Numbered from the stretch's first letter, positions 6,248 through 12,459 are shown. The stretch is DNA of 13,871 nucleotides from JBBTYZ01 sp038061595 (GCA_038061595.1 JBBTYZ010000035.1:1-13871), one strand, 5' to 3'. Notes: a model not told the origin generated them from the sequence alone. Made by a program: numbers and translations.

Positions 6248-7210
6248 ATGGAAAACAAAACAACAGAAAGATATCTTATTCCCGCAAGTATTCTGATTTC
6301 TTCGATTCTTATCGCCAGTTCTTGGGTGTATTCGGCGGGAGTAAAATCCGGAACGCAATCAAAAGCGGGTATCGTATCCAGTAAGGAAAAACTGGTGTCA
6401 GAATTAGAAGAAAAAGTTTTGCCATTCGAGGGAGTAACATTGCCGGTAGTGTGGGGAGGACTTGGAGCGAGATTGGTAAGTGACGGCGTTATAGATGCGG
6501 CTAAATTGAAAAATCTCTATGAGCAAAGAGGGTCTTTTACCGATGAATATAAAAATCTGCTTCTTGGAAACAATAACGGCAAACTAAAAATGACCGGTGA
6601 TAACGCCGGCTATCTGCTCAATCTACTTTGGGCTCTTGGTCTTGCAAATAAAAATACTATTTTGGAAACTGGCGAAATGGCGGATCCAAAATATGGAGGG
6701 GCGCAAAATTTTGCCTCTACTGGCGGTTGGACCATCGCTAAGGGCAGTCCGATGGATCACTACAGCCGCCACGTGCTCTTTGAGTTGACGCCGGAACAGC
6801 AGGCTCTCGTGGATAAAGTATCAAGGGGCATATATCGGCCATGCTGCGGTAATTCAACTCATTTTCCAGATTGTAACCACGGAATGGCTATGTTGGGACT
6901 TTTAGAATTAATGGCTTCTCAAGGTGTAAGCGAGCAGGACATGTGGAAAACCGCATTGGTAGTAAATTCATACTGGTTTCCAGATACCTATCTAACGATT
7001 GCAACATATATGAAAGACAAGGGGATTGATTGGCAGAATGTGAATCCGCAGGAGGTTCTTGGGGCCAACTACTCCAGCGCGTCTGGTTATGCGCGTATAT
7101 CATCGCAGGTTGTTGCGCCGAATAACTCGCGGGGCGGAAGCGGATGCGGCGTGGATGCCGGACAACCGGCTCCCGCTCCTCAAAGACAGCAGGGCGGTTG
7201 CGGAATCTGA
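6248..7210 (+). CDS. Membrane-anchored protein with PCCG-x8-DCNHG motif and GCG tail
   Basis: The product has 320 residues. An N-terminal helix (about 10-30) anchors it, with the rest probably outside the membrane. A central domain (about 60-270) carries RPCCGNSTHFPDCNHGMAM: Cys199, Cys200, His205, Cys209, His211 and Met213 lie within 15 residues, a compact set of metal or redox ligands. It is followed by a helical LGLLELMASQG and NSYWFPDTY segment. A low-complexity Gly/Pro/Gln tail has SGCGVDAG (Cys300) and ends GGCGI (Cys318), resembling a flexible metal-loading arm. I recognise no named family. Its position between CcdA-like and HMA proteins suggests that it is a copper-binding or thiol-redox partner in the envelope. 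This may be the least described component of the island. Confidence 0.72.
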   Translation: MENKTTERYLIPASILISSILIASSWVYSAGVKSGTQSKAGIVSSKEKLVSELEEKVLPFEGVTLPVVWGGLGARLVSDGVIDAAKLKNLYEQRGSFTDEYKNLLLGNNNGKLKMTGDNAGYLLNLLWALGLANKNTILETGEMADPKYGGAQNFASTGGWTIAKGSPMDHYSRHVLFELTPEQQALVDKVSRGIYRPCCGNSTHFPDCNHGMAMLGLLELMASQGVSEQDMWKTALVVNSYWFPDTYLTIATYMKDKGIDWQNVNPQEVLGANYSSASGYARISSQVVAPNNSRGGSGCGVDAGQPAPAPQRQQGGCGI

Positions 7211-7266
7211 TCAATGAAAAAATAATAAAAGGTCGGAACAATTAAAAAATATTAGCTATAAATTGT

Positions 7267-7467
7267 ATGAACCAAAACTTGGGAAAATTAGATAGAATCT
7301 TACGATTTTCATTGGCATTTTGGTGGCTTGGTCCTTGGGCTCCAAGTTATGATCTCGCATGGGCAGATTCTCTAATCGCCTTTGTTGGCTGGATTGCGCT
7401 CGTAGAGAGTTTTGTTGGATGGTGTGGGCTCCATCGTTTGTTTGAGATAGATAATAAAAATCAATAA
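7267..7467 (+). CDS. YgaP-type DUF2892 inner-membrane protein
   Basis: This 66-residue protein matches the YgaP transmembrane (DUF2892) pattern. It starts MNQNLGKLDRILR (family pattern N.G..DR..R), has two short hydrophobic segments, and ends VGWCGLHRLFEI, where relatives have G.CPLY.L.G. Cys53 stands at the conserved Cys position, but the following Pro is Gly here. In YgaP this domain is joined to a rhodanese; here it stands alone. DUF2892 proteins often neighbour sulfur or thiol metabolism genes. It is 56 bases after the PCCG gene and is the last gene before a weak hairpin and the next promoter. Confidence 0.8.
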   Translation: MNQNLGKLDRILRFSLAFWWLGPWAPSYDLAWADSLIAFVGWIALVESFVGWCGLHRLFEIDNKNQ

Positions 7468-7520
7468 AAGGCGTGTTGCTGTTTCCGGACATTCGTCCGT
7501 TGGTTTATTTATCACGCTCT
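7467..7520 (+). terminator. Possible weak terminator / hairpin after the YgaP-like gene
   Basis: GCGTG (7471-7475) can pair with CACGC (7512-7516), flanked by AAAG and CTTT, and encloses a perfect CGGAC-ATTC-GTCCG hairpin (7486-7499). The T-tract is poor (CTCTTTAATAAA). Its position between a stop codon and a new promoter is the main support. Confidence 0.4.
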
Positions 7521-7549
7521 TTAATAAATAGAGAATTTGATGGTATAGT
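7521..7549 (+). promoter_or_regulatory. Promoter of the HMA-DsbD unit
   Basis: A -35-like TTAATA (7521-7526), a 17-base spacer and a -10 TATAGT (7544-7549) place transcription start near 7556, about 3 bases before the ATG at 7559. This would be another leaderless or nearly leaderless transcript. No CsoR-type palindrome is visible here. Confidence 0.6.
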
Positions 7550-7558
7550 GGTCATTAA

Positions 7559-8593
7559 ATGACTAATCCAGACCAGAAAACATATACATTCCATGTTAAT
7601 GGTATGCATTGCAGGGCGTGTGTCATTCTGGTTGAAAGTGAACTTGGCGATGTATCCGAGATTTCTAAAGCAAGGGCATCGCTCGGCGATTTAAGCGTTG
7701 AAGTAACCGGTGAATTCGGAGATAAGTCCCAAGATCATGTGGCAAACGACTTAAGCGAGGTATTAAAACCTCACGGCTACACCCTTTCTTTAGAAAAACA
7801 GAGGCATTCGGCAAAGTGGTCTGATTTCAAATTGGCAATTCCAATTTCTGCGGGATTTATAATATTTTTTATAATTTTGCAGAAACTCGGCATTGTTAAT
7901 CTTATTAATACTTCTAATGTCGGTTATGGCACGGCTTTTATTATCGGTCTTATTGCCTCCGTTTCCACATGCATGGCGGTTGTTGGGGGATTAGTGCTTT
8001 CAATGTCCGCCAATTTTGCAAAAGAGGGAGACAAAGTCCGACCGCAAATCTTGTTTCATGTTGGCAGGTTAATTGCGTTTCTTGTTTTGGGCGGAGCAAT
8101 CGGCGCGCTTGGTTCGGCTTTCCAGCTCGGCGCAACAGGCGCATTTATACTTAGTCTTGTGGTCGCCATCGTTCTTCTTGTTTTGGGCGTTAATCTTTTG
8201 GACGTATTTCCGTGGGCAAAAAGGTTACAGCCCACAATTCCGGGTTTTATAGGTAAGCGAGTACATGGTCTTAAAAATGTTAACCACACGCTTACCCCGT
8301 TTTTGGTCGGTGTCGCAACTTTTTTCTTGCCGTGCGGTTTTACCCAGTCCATGCAGATATATACTCTTTCTACCGGTAATTTTTGGACGGGCGCGCTCAT
8401 AATGTTTACTTTTGCCTTGGGCACCCTTCCTGTCCTTTCACTTTTGAGTTTCAGCTCGCTCGGTATTCATAAAAGCGCCCAATCTGGAGTGTTCTTCAAA
8501 ACGGCGGGGCTTGTTGTTATATTTTTCGGAATATTCAATCTTATAAATGCGCTCGTTTCCGCTGGAATCATTCCGCCCATATTCAGCTTCTGA
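7559..8593 (+). CDS. HMA domain fused to DsbD/TauE-like membrane domain
   Basis: The product has 344 residues. An N-terminal HMA metal-binding domain (about 8-78) has GMHCRAC with Cys18 and Cys21, the Cu(I)-chelating pair. After a linker come about seven membrane helices resembling the DsbD_2/TauE-SafE (UreH-like) family. Each half has one key Cys: SVSTCMAVVGG (Cys138) and FFLPCGFTQSMQ (Cys259), the second with the typical LPCG turn. The N-terminus has no signal, so the HMA domain probably faces the cytoplasm. The fusion suggests that Cu(I) or electrons pass between the HMA Cys pair and the membrane Cys pair. The direction is unknown. It begins a transcription unit with its own promoter. Confidence 0.85.
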   Translation: MTNPDQKTYTFHVNGMHCRACVILVESELGDVSEISKARASLGDLSVEVTGEFGDKSQDHVANDLSEVLKPHGYTLSLEKQRHSAKWSDFKLAIPISAGFIIFFIILQKLGIVNLINTSNVGYGTAFIIGLIASVSTCMAVVGGLVLSMSANFAKEGDKVRPQILFHVGRLIAFLVLGGAIGALGSAFQLGATGAFILSLVVAIVLLVLGVNLLDVFPWAKRLQPTIPGFIGKRVHGLKNVNHTLTPFLVGVATFFLPCGFTQSMQIYTLSTGNFWTGALIMFTFALGTLPVLSLLSFSSLGIHKSAQSGVFFKTAGLVVIFFGIFNLINALVSAGIIPPIFSF

Positions 8594-8611
8594 TAAGATA
8601 TAAATAATCAC

Positions 8612-9007
8612 ATGAAACCATTCTTAATATTTTCCTTAGTTATATCAGCCGCCTTAATCGGAGGAGCGATGATATATGCTGGCGGAGTTAATGGCGGGGG
8701 GGTTTCGGTTGGGAATGGAGATAATGTAAGCATTGTTGACGGAAAACAGATAATTTCTATAAATGCCAAAGGCGGTTATTTTCCGAGGATGACAATTGCA
8801 AAAGCGGGGATACCCACGGTTATAAAAATGAATACTCGAGGCACTTTTGATTGTTCGGCTGCTTTAACAATTCCAAACTTGAGTTATCGCAAAGTTCTCC
8901 CGCCTTCGGGCGAGACTCTCATTGATGTCCCGCCACAGCAGGTCGGCACGAGCATGAGGGGATTGTGCGGGATGGGAATGTATAATTTCACCGTTAATTT
9001 TAATTAA
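8612..9007 (+). CDS. Membrane-anchored cupredoxin-like protein, His-free
   Basis: The product has 131 residues. One N-terminal helix (about 4-23) is followed by a Gly-rich linker and a cupredoxin-like beta-sandwich. Motifs in order are GGYFPRMTIAKAGIPTVI, RGTFDCSAALTIP (Cys81), LPPSGETLIDV, and GLCGMGMYNFTV (Cys119, Met121, Met123). The layout follows the EfeO/Cupredoxin_1-type family, where a ...C.MGMY... loop carries the copper ligands. There is no histidine anywhere in the protein, so a classical type 1 blue-copper site (two His, one Cys) is impossible. Cys/Met coordination points to Cu(I). It lies 18 bases after the HMA-DsbD gene and is probably cotranscribed. Confidence 0.82.
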   Translation: MKPFLIFSLVISAALIGGAMIYAGGVNGGGVSVGNGDNVSIVDGKQIISINAKGGYFPRMTIAKAGIPTVIKMNTRGTFDCSAALTIPNLSYRKVLPPSGETLIDVPPQQVGTSMRGLCGMGMYNFTVNFN

Positions 9008-9022
9008 GATAAGTAAACCAAA

Positions 9023-9048
9023 AAGCGGCTTGATGTTATCTCGCCGCT
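9023..9048 (-). terminator. Terminator of the minus-strand gene at 9063-9395
   Basis: AGCGGC (9024-9029) pairs with GCCGCT (9043-9048), with an inner GAT/ATC. Read on the minus strand, the stem is followed by a run of T (complement of the A run at 9020-9023). On the plus strand the hairpin also follows the cupredoxin stop, but without a T-tract there. It therefore serves the convergent intergenic space and is best as a minus-strand terminator. Confidence 0.65.
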
Positions 9049-9062
9049 CAATTAATTGGGGG

Positions 9063-9395
9063 TCAGAGCGACCTTAAAAGTTTCATAGCTGCTCTATCGG
9101 CTCTCTCCAAGCTTTGAGGCGTGATGCCCTCTCTTGCAAGCTCGGCTCTTTTTACAAAAACAGGGAAAAAACCAGAGTCGGGGATAGGGCGGCCTTTTAT
9201 ATCTAGCGCGACTTGCCCGCGGCGTTTGGTCTTCCACCCGATACATTCCCAACCACTTTTCCAGACAGTGTGTTCGCCGATAGTTATTGGAACGACTTCG
9301 TCATCAGCGTTTGTGAGAAAAATCTCGCCCTTTCTGATTTCTGGATGACCTGTGTATCGCGATGTCTTACGACGCTTTGCAGCTTTTCTTGCCAC
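9063..9395 (-). CDS. Small basic protein of unknown function
   Basis: The product has 110 residues, reading from a GTG start at 9395 that is preceded by GGAGG (9404-9400 on the minus strand), one of only two strong SD sequences seen in the window. The open frame extends 22 codons further upstream, but that extension overlaps the gene's -10 box and predicted transcription start, so it is excluded. The start is very basic (MARKAAKRRKTSRYTG). The middle contains GEIFLTNADDEVVPITIGEHTVWKSGWECIGWKTKRRGQ, rich in beta-type residues and Trp. The end is helical (PQSLERADRAAMKLLRSL). I recognise no family. The basic N-terminus could contact nucleic acid. It is convergent with the copper island and has its own promoter and terminator. 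Confidence 0.75.
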   Translation of the reverse strand: MARKAAKRRKTSRYTGHPEIRKGEIFLTNADDEVVPITIGEHTVWKSGWECIGWKTKRRGQVALDIKGRPIPDSGFFPVFVKRAELAREGITPQSLERADRAAMKLLRSL

Positions 9396-9432
9396 AATTC
9401 CTCCGTTCAAGGCGTTTAGATTACTGCGGGCA

Positions 9433-9461
9433 ATAATACAATAATTATATTGATAAGTCAA
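9433..9461 (-). promoter_or_regulatory. Strong minus-strand promoter
   Basis: On the minus strand, TTGACT (9461-9456) is followed by exactly 17 bases and TATTAT (9438-9433). The predicted start near 9426 gives a 5' leader of about 30 bases containing the GGAGG SD and the GTG start at 9395. Confidence 0.8.
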
Positions 9462-9489
9462 TTATTCTCATTTTTTCTAAAGATTGATG

Positions 9490-9518
9490 TTGATAAAAAT
9501 ATAGAAATGAGATATTAG
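9490..9518 (+). promoter_or_regulatory. Promoter of the gene at 9526
   Basis: TTGATA (9490-9495), a 17-base spacer and TATTAG (9513-9518) put transcription start at about 9525, directly before the ATG at 9526. No SD is present, so the transcript is predicted to be leaderless. Confidence 0.65.
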
Positions 9519-9525
9519 TTAACGA

Positions 9526-10437
9526 ATGGGCATAGAAAGTTTTAAGCAACCAACAACGCCAGAATCAGAAGGCGTTCCTCCCGAAGAAGCTTCTAAAGGT
9601 ATAGAGGGTAATTCGGCTGAAGAAGCTGTTGCAAAAAAAGAGATCAGCCCTACTCAAAAGGTTATTGAAAAGACAGAACAGAGTATTAGGATTTTATCCA
9701 CCCTTTGGGATAAAAGGTTTGAGGTTTTAAATCAATATTATAAGGAAAGAAATAAAAAGCGGTTTAGTGTTAAATCGGACGAATCTATTAGTTCGGAGAT
9801 AAAAGACATACTTTCCCAACTCGCCCCGATAAATGCGCGAGAAGAAAAGGTTGTTGAAATTTTGGAACAAGGCGCGGCCTCGGGAGCAGAGATATTACAG
9901 AATGTTCCCGAGTCGACAGAAGAAACTTTAGAGGCTAGAGAAGCGGTTTCCGAATTTAATGAAAAAACAGCCCTAGCTTCAAAAATTATTGAAAGATATA
10001 GCGAGCTGATTTCATCGCATGAAGATATTTTAAAAATTGAGAAGGAATTGATTGAGTCTCCCGATGAATCAAAGATGGAATTGTATCTGAAAAGGATGGG
10101 CATGTTTAGTGCCGAGTTTAAGGTTATGGATAAAGGAGAGATTGAGGGGTTAAAAAAATACTTCAGCGATATTGAAAGTGATTTGCAGAAAGTCGAAGAG
10201 GCCCGCAAACAGGGCAAGCCATTAGAGCATTTGAAACAAAGCGTGGTGTCCGCTGTTGTGCGAGTAGCTGTCGCAAACATGATAGCTGGTCTTGTTATTG
10301 GTAATCCGTTTGAAAACCCTTATTTTTGGCAGCTCACTGCCGCAACAGTTCCGTCAGTCTTGGCAGTAAATTATGTTGATTATTATTTTAAAATTTTCAC
10401 CAAAATAACGCAGCGTTTAAATAAGCTTGGCAGTTAG
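9526..10437 (+). CDS. Unrecognised coiled-coil protein with C-terminal membrane segments
   Basis: This is a 303-residue protein of no family I recognise. It starts with a disordered Glu/Pro/Ser-rich stretch (about 1-40) and continues as long charged helices with heptad character (about 42-235). It ends with two hydrophobic segments, about 243-262 (VVRVAVANMIAGLVIG) and about 268-287 (FWQLTAATVPSVLAVNY), followed by a basic amphipathic tail. There is no signal peptide, so the bulk is probably cytoplasmic and tail-anchored. A structural or membrane-tethering role is conceivable but unsupported. It is monocistronic by appearance, with its own promoter. No clear terminator follows. Confidence 0.75.
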   Translation: MGIESFKQPTTPESEGVPPEEASKGIEGNSAEEAVAKKEISPTQKVIEKTEQSIRILSTLWDKRFEVLNQYYKERNKKRFSVKSDESISSEIKDILSQLAPINAREEKVVEILEQGAASGAEILQNVPESTEETLEAREAVSEFNEKTALASKIIERYSELISSHEDILKIEKELIESPDESKMELYLKRMGMFSAEFKVMDKGEIEGLKKYFSDIESDLQKVEEARKQGKPLEHLKQSVVSAVVRVAVANMIAGLVIGNPFENPYFWQLTAATVPSVLAVNYVDYYFKIFTKITQRLNKLGS

Positions 10438-10454
10438 GCTTTGCGATATTCGGC

Positions 10455-10464
10455 TTGATAATAT
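10455..10464 (+). promoter_or_regulatory. Extended -10 element (TTGATAATAT)
   Basis: TG-A-TAATAT is an extended -10 with predicted start near 10471. It lies just after the 9526-10437 gene and before a non-coding, hairpin-rich stretch and the tRNA, so it could drive either. It resembles the TTGATAAAAT and TTGATACAAT elements found later in the window. Confidence 0.4.
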
Positions 10465-10470
10465 AGTATT

Positions 10471-10600
10471 TTAAAAAACTGGAGGGTTCGCATACTCCCG
10501 ATTTATCCAAGAGCGAAGCGATTGGTTTTAAATCGCAGTCCTGAGCAAGAGCGAATGGGGGGGTCTAGGTCGTTCGTTTTCGGTAGTTTTATAATATAAA
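10471..10600 (+). ncRNA. Possible structured non-coding RNA or leader upstream of tRNA-Ser
   Basis: No gene is readable here. TAAATCGC (10529-10536) can pair either with CGATTTA (10499-10505) or, as AATCGC, with GCGATT (10518-10523), the second giving a 7-base loop. CTCC (10495-10498) can pair with GGAG (10481-10484). AAGAGCGAA occurs twice (10509-10517 and 10548-10556). The first 14 bases from 10481 match the first 14 of the tRNA-Ser at 13 positions. The boundaries are guesses. Confidence 0.3.
10590..10595 (+). promoter_or_regulatory. -10 box for tRNA-Ser
   Basis: A perfect TATAAT lies 18 bases before the tRNA 5' end, giving a predicted start near 10602. No good -35 is visible at 17 bases. 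Confidence 0.5.
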
Positions 10601-10613
10601 TTGTCTTCAGCGC

Positions 10614-10698
10614 GGAGGGGTCGCATAGTGGTCTAGTGCACCATGTTGGAAACATGGCGTGGGGAAACCCACCGCGAGTTCGAATCTCGCCCCCTCCG
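10614..10698 (+). tRNA. trnS: tRNA-Ser(GGA)
   Basis: This is an 85-base tRNA with a full cloverleaf. The acceptor GGAGGGG pairs with CCCCTCC, U8 is in place, and the D-stem is GCA/TGC. The anticodon arm is CCATG-TTGGAAA-CATGG with anticodon GGA (reads UCC and UCU). The long variable arm GTGGG-GAAA-CCCAC is typical of serine tRNAs. The T-arm is GCGAG-TTCGAAT-CTCGC and the discriminator base is G73. The 3' CCA is not encoded, so a CCA-adding enzyme is needed. Three more bases on each side (CGC/GCG) could extend the stem before processing. Confidence 0.95.
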
Positions 10699-10800
10699 CG
10701 CTGTAGGAAATAGATGAATAAGGATAAGGGGCCATACCGAGTTTTAAGCGCGTTAGAGAGTCATTTCTTGAAACCCTGAGAACAAACTCCAGGACAAATT

Positions 10801-10809
10801 TGTTATATT
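10801..10809 (+). promoter_or_regulatory. Possible extended -10 for the gene at 10851
   Basis: TG-T-TATATT gives a predicted start near 10816 and a leader of about 35 bases. A TATAAT at 10842-10847 is closer to consensus but lies only 3 bases before the ATG, too near to serve it. Confidence 0.3.
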
Positions 10810-10850
10810 GCGAACCGAGGTTTATTGTGGTAGTCTTAAATTATAATAAT

Positions 10851-11342
10851 ATGAAATTTGAATCACCGCAAGAAAACTCTGAAGTAAAGCCAATCAAAAA
10901 AGGTAAATTTAGCAGGACACTGCGCAGGATTGGTATTGCGGCTGGTCTTATGGCTGGAGGAGCGGGAGCTATTGAGGGGGTGGAAAAGATTGTAGACACT
11001 CCAGATTCTTCTAACACCACTGAGGTGTCAGCCATCAAAGAAGCGATGGAGGATTTGAAATATGAAATAAAAGAAACGGAAAGTCTCATGAAGATCTATT
11101 CGGATTTAGTGGATATGGATTTAGGGGACATGAAAAACCAAAGCGAGTTAAAAAAAAGATATTCAAAAAGCCAGCTTGAGGCAATACAGGTTGATATAAA
11201 GAGAATTCTTCAGAATATTAGAAACGCTGCCGTTAACTTCCCAAGCGGTGACGTGGCTATTCTTGGGAATCTGCACTCAGCAGGACTTGAAAAGGAATTA
11301 TACGAACTGAATCGAAATATCTCAGCTCTACTCGGACAATAA
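10851..11342 (+). CDS. Unrecognised single-helix coiled-coil protein
   Basis: This is a 163-residue protein of no family I recognise. The frame is open further upstream to a TTG near 10800, but the ATG at 10851 (MKFESPQENSE) gives the more natural polar start and is chosen. A basic segment (KKGKFSRTLRRIG) precedes one Gly/Ala-rich hydrophobic segment at about 26-43 (IGIAAGLMAGGAGAIEGV), which may be a membrane anchor or signal. The rest is charged helix with coiled-coil character (about 60-163). It resembles the 9526-10437 product in general style (acidic helices plus a weak membrane segment) but not in sequence. A separate small transcription unit is likely. Confidence 0.68.
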   Translation: MKFESPQENSEVKPIKKGKFSRTLRRIGIAAGLMAGGAGAIEGVEKIVDTPDSSNTTEVSAIKEAMEDLKYEIKETESLMKIYSDLVDMDLGDMKNQSELKKRYSKSQLEAIQVDIKRILQNIRNAAVNFPSGDVAILGNLHSAGLEKELYELNRNISALLGQ

Positions 11343-11383
11343 CAAAAGCTGTCAATTCAGTTGAGTTGATGTTCTAGCTTAGG

Positions 11384-11403
11384 AAGAAGCTCAACGGCTT
11401 CTT
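11384..11403 (+). repeat. Hairpin before the YdeI/OmpD-associated-type gene
   Basis: AAGAAGC (11384-11390) and GCTTCTT (11397-11403) form a 7-bp stem with a 6-base loop. No T-tract follows, so it is not a convincing intrinsic terminator. It covers an alternative TTG start at 11402. Confidence 0.45.
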
Positions 11404-11419
11404 GAATAATTCTGCAAAA

Positions 11420-11671
11420 ATGTCCCTCAAAGAATTGAAACGCTTTATGGTACACAAATTACCAGTGGATTTACAAAAAGCCATTACCTCCAACTCATCC
11501 GTGCGAGCATTATGGGAAGACATCACGCCACTCGCGCGCAATGAGTGGATTTGTTGGGTCATCTCCGGCAAAAAAGCAGAGACGAGAGATATCCGCATCA
11601 AGAAAGCGCTTTCAAAAATGAAGGGCGGAATGCGCAGGCCTTGTTGCTGGGGCGGTTGCATTCATCGTTAA
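11420..11671 (+). CDS. YdeI/OmpD-associated (OmdA-type) small protein
   Basis: The product has 83 residues from the ATG at 11420. A TTG at 11402 would add six residues but lies in a hairpin arm. The helical N-terminus leads into DITPLARNEWICWVISGKKAETRDIRIKKAL (about 35-64) and the end RRPCCWGGCIHR. This matches the C-terminal pattern of the YdeI/OmpD-associated (bacteriocin-protection) family, in which an ARNEW.CW and K..ETR..RI core is conserved. The terminal Cys75, Cys76, Cys80 and His82 form a possible metal-binding CC-x3-C-x-H cluster. The biochemical function of the family is not established. The stop lies 23 bases before the comB start. Confidence 0.8.
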   Translation: MSLKELKRFMVHKLPVDLQKAITSNSSVRALWEDITPLARNEWICWVISGKKAETRDIRIKKALSKMKGGMRRPCCWGGCIHR

Positions 11672-11677
11672 AATAAA

Positions 11678-11687
11678 TTGATAAAAT
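11678..11687 (+). promoter_or_regulatory. Extended -10 for comB (TTGATAAAAT)
   Basis: TG-A-TAAAAT lies 7 bases before the comB ATG at 11695, with no good -35. Transcription start would coincide with the start codon, giving a leaderless mRNA. Confidence 0.6.
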
Positions 11688-11694
11688 AATTTTT

Positions 11695-12405
11695 ATGAAT
11701 ATTGAAATATCACAGAGAATCGAAGGTGCAAAAAGAGCAAAAGGACTAACTGTTGTTATTGACGTTTTTCGTGCTTTCTCCACCGCTTGCTACGTCATTG
11801 GCCGAGGAGCAGAAAAAATAATTCCTGTTGGCGATATAGAAGTTGCATATCGATTAAAAAAAGAAAATCCCAGTTTTGTTCTAATGGGAGAACGTAAAGG
11901 CCAAATTCAGCCCGGATTTGATTTTGGAAATTCGCCATTTCAAATTAGTGACCTTGATTTTAGCGGTAAAACAGTTGTTCACACTACAAGTGCCGGGACA
12001 CAAGGAATAGCAAATGCTAAAAATGCGGAAGAAATATTGACTGGAAGTTTCGTAAACGCGGGGGCAATTATCGATTACATCAGATCAAAAAATCCCGAAA
12101 ATATTTCTCTGGTTTGCACTGGAACGGCAAATGAAACTATTTTAGATGAAGACGCAGTATGTGCCCACTACATAAAAAATGCTTTGCTGGGGAAACCCGA
12201 TGATTTTATGAAAATTGTTGATCATCTAAAAACAGAGGGATTTGCCAAACATTTTTTTGACCCGAAGAGAAAATCTCATCCCGCAGAAGATTTTGATTTA
12301 TGTATGACGCTCGACAAATTTGAATTTATTTTGAAAGCTGAACCATACAAAGATAATTTAGTTTATTTGAAAAAGATTGAATTGAAAGAATTTGCCGCCA
12401 AATAA
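11695..12405 (+). CDS. comB: 2-phosphosulfolactate phosphatase family protein (ComB)
   Basis: This 236-residue protein covers the whole ComB family fold. Characteristic stretches are TVVIDVFRAFSTACYV (19-34, with the metal-ligand Asp23), LMGERKGQIQPGFDFGNSP (63-81), VVHTTSAGTQGI (94-105), VCTGTANE (140-147) and DEDAVCA (151-157). ComB is a Mg-dependent phosphatase that makes sulfolactate from 2-phosphosulfolactate in coenzyme M synthesis. Members in bacteria without coenzyme M probably act on another phosphorylated substrate, and no other coenzyme M gene is visible here. The N-terminus is short, with little ahead of the first motif. Its last codons (EFAAK and stop) overlap one copy of a 25-bp repeat that recurs after the next gene. 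Confidence 0.9.
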   Translation: MNIEISQRIEGAKRAKGLTVVIDVFRAFSTACYVIGRGAEKIIPVGDIEVAYRLKKENPSFVLMGERKGQIQPGFDFGNSPFQISDLDFSGKTVVHTTSAGTQGIANAKNAEEILTGSFVNAGAIIDYIRSKNPENISLVCTGTANETILDEDAVCAHYIKNALLGKPDDFMKIVDHLKTEGFAKHFFDPKRKSHPAEDFDLCMTLDKFEFILKAEPYKDNLVYLKKIELKEFAAK

Positions 12406-12412
12406 AAACTTG
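12388..12412 (+). repeat. 25-bp direct repeat, copy 1 (comB 3' end)
   Basis: These 25 bases span the last codons and stop of comB (GAATTTGCCGCCAAAT...). They recur at 12841-12865 with a single mismatch. The two copies bracket the cupin gene. Confidence 0.8.
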
Positions 12413-12419
12413 ATAAAAT
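12410..12419 (+). promoter_or_regulatory. Extended -10 for the cupin gene (TTGATAAAAT)
   Basis: This is identical to the comB element at 11678-11687. The predicted start near 12426 leaves a leader of about 50 bases that contains the SD at 12460-12468. Confidence 0.6.
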
Positions 12420-12459
12420 AACGCTAATTATAAAAGGTCGATATTAATAATTAAGTTTG

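Noticed and set aside
9396..9461. 22-codon upstream extension of the minus-strand gene
   Set aside because: It spans the -35/-10 promoter and the predicted transcription start; GTG at 9395 has a good SD.
10481..10563. A second tRNA upstream of tRNA-Ser
   Set aside because: The first 14 bases resemble the tRNA, but no T-arm is present, the 7-base loop has no U33, and spacing of the arms does not fit a cloverleaf.
10800..10850. TTG start adding 17 residues to the gene at 10851
   Set aside because: It overlaps likely promoter sequence and has a hydrophobic, atypical composition; the ATG at 10851 gives a natural start.
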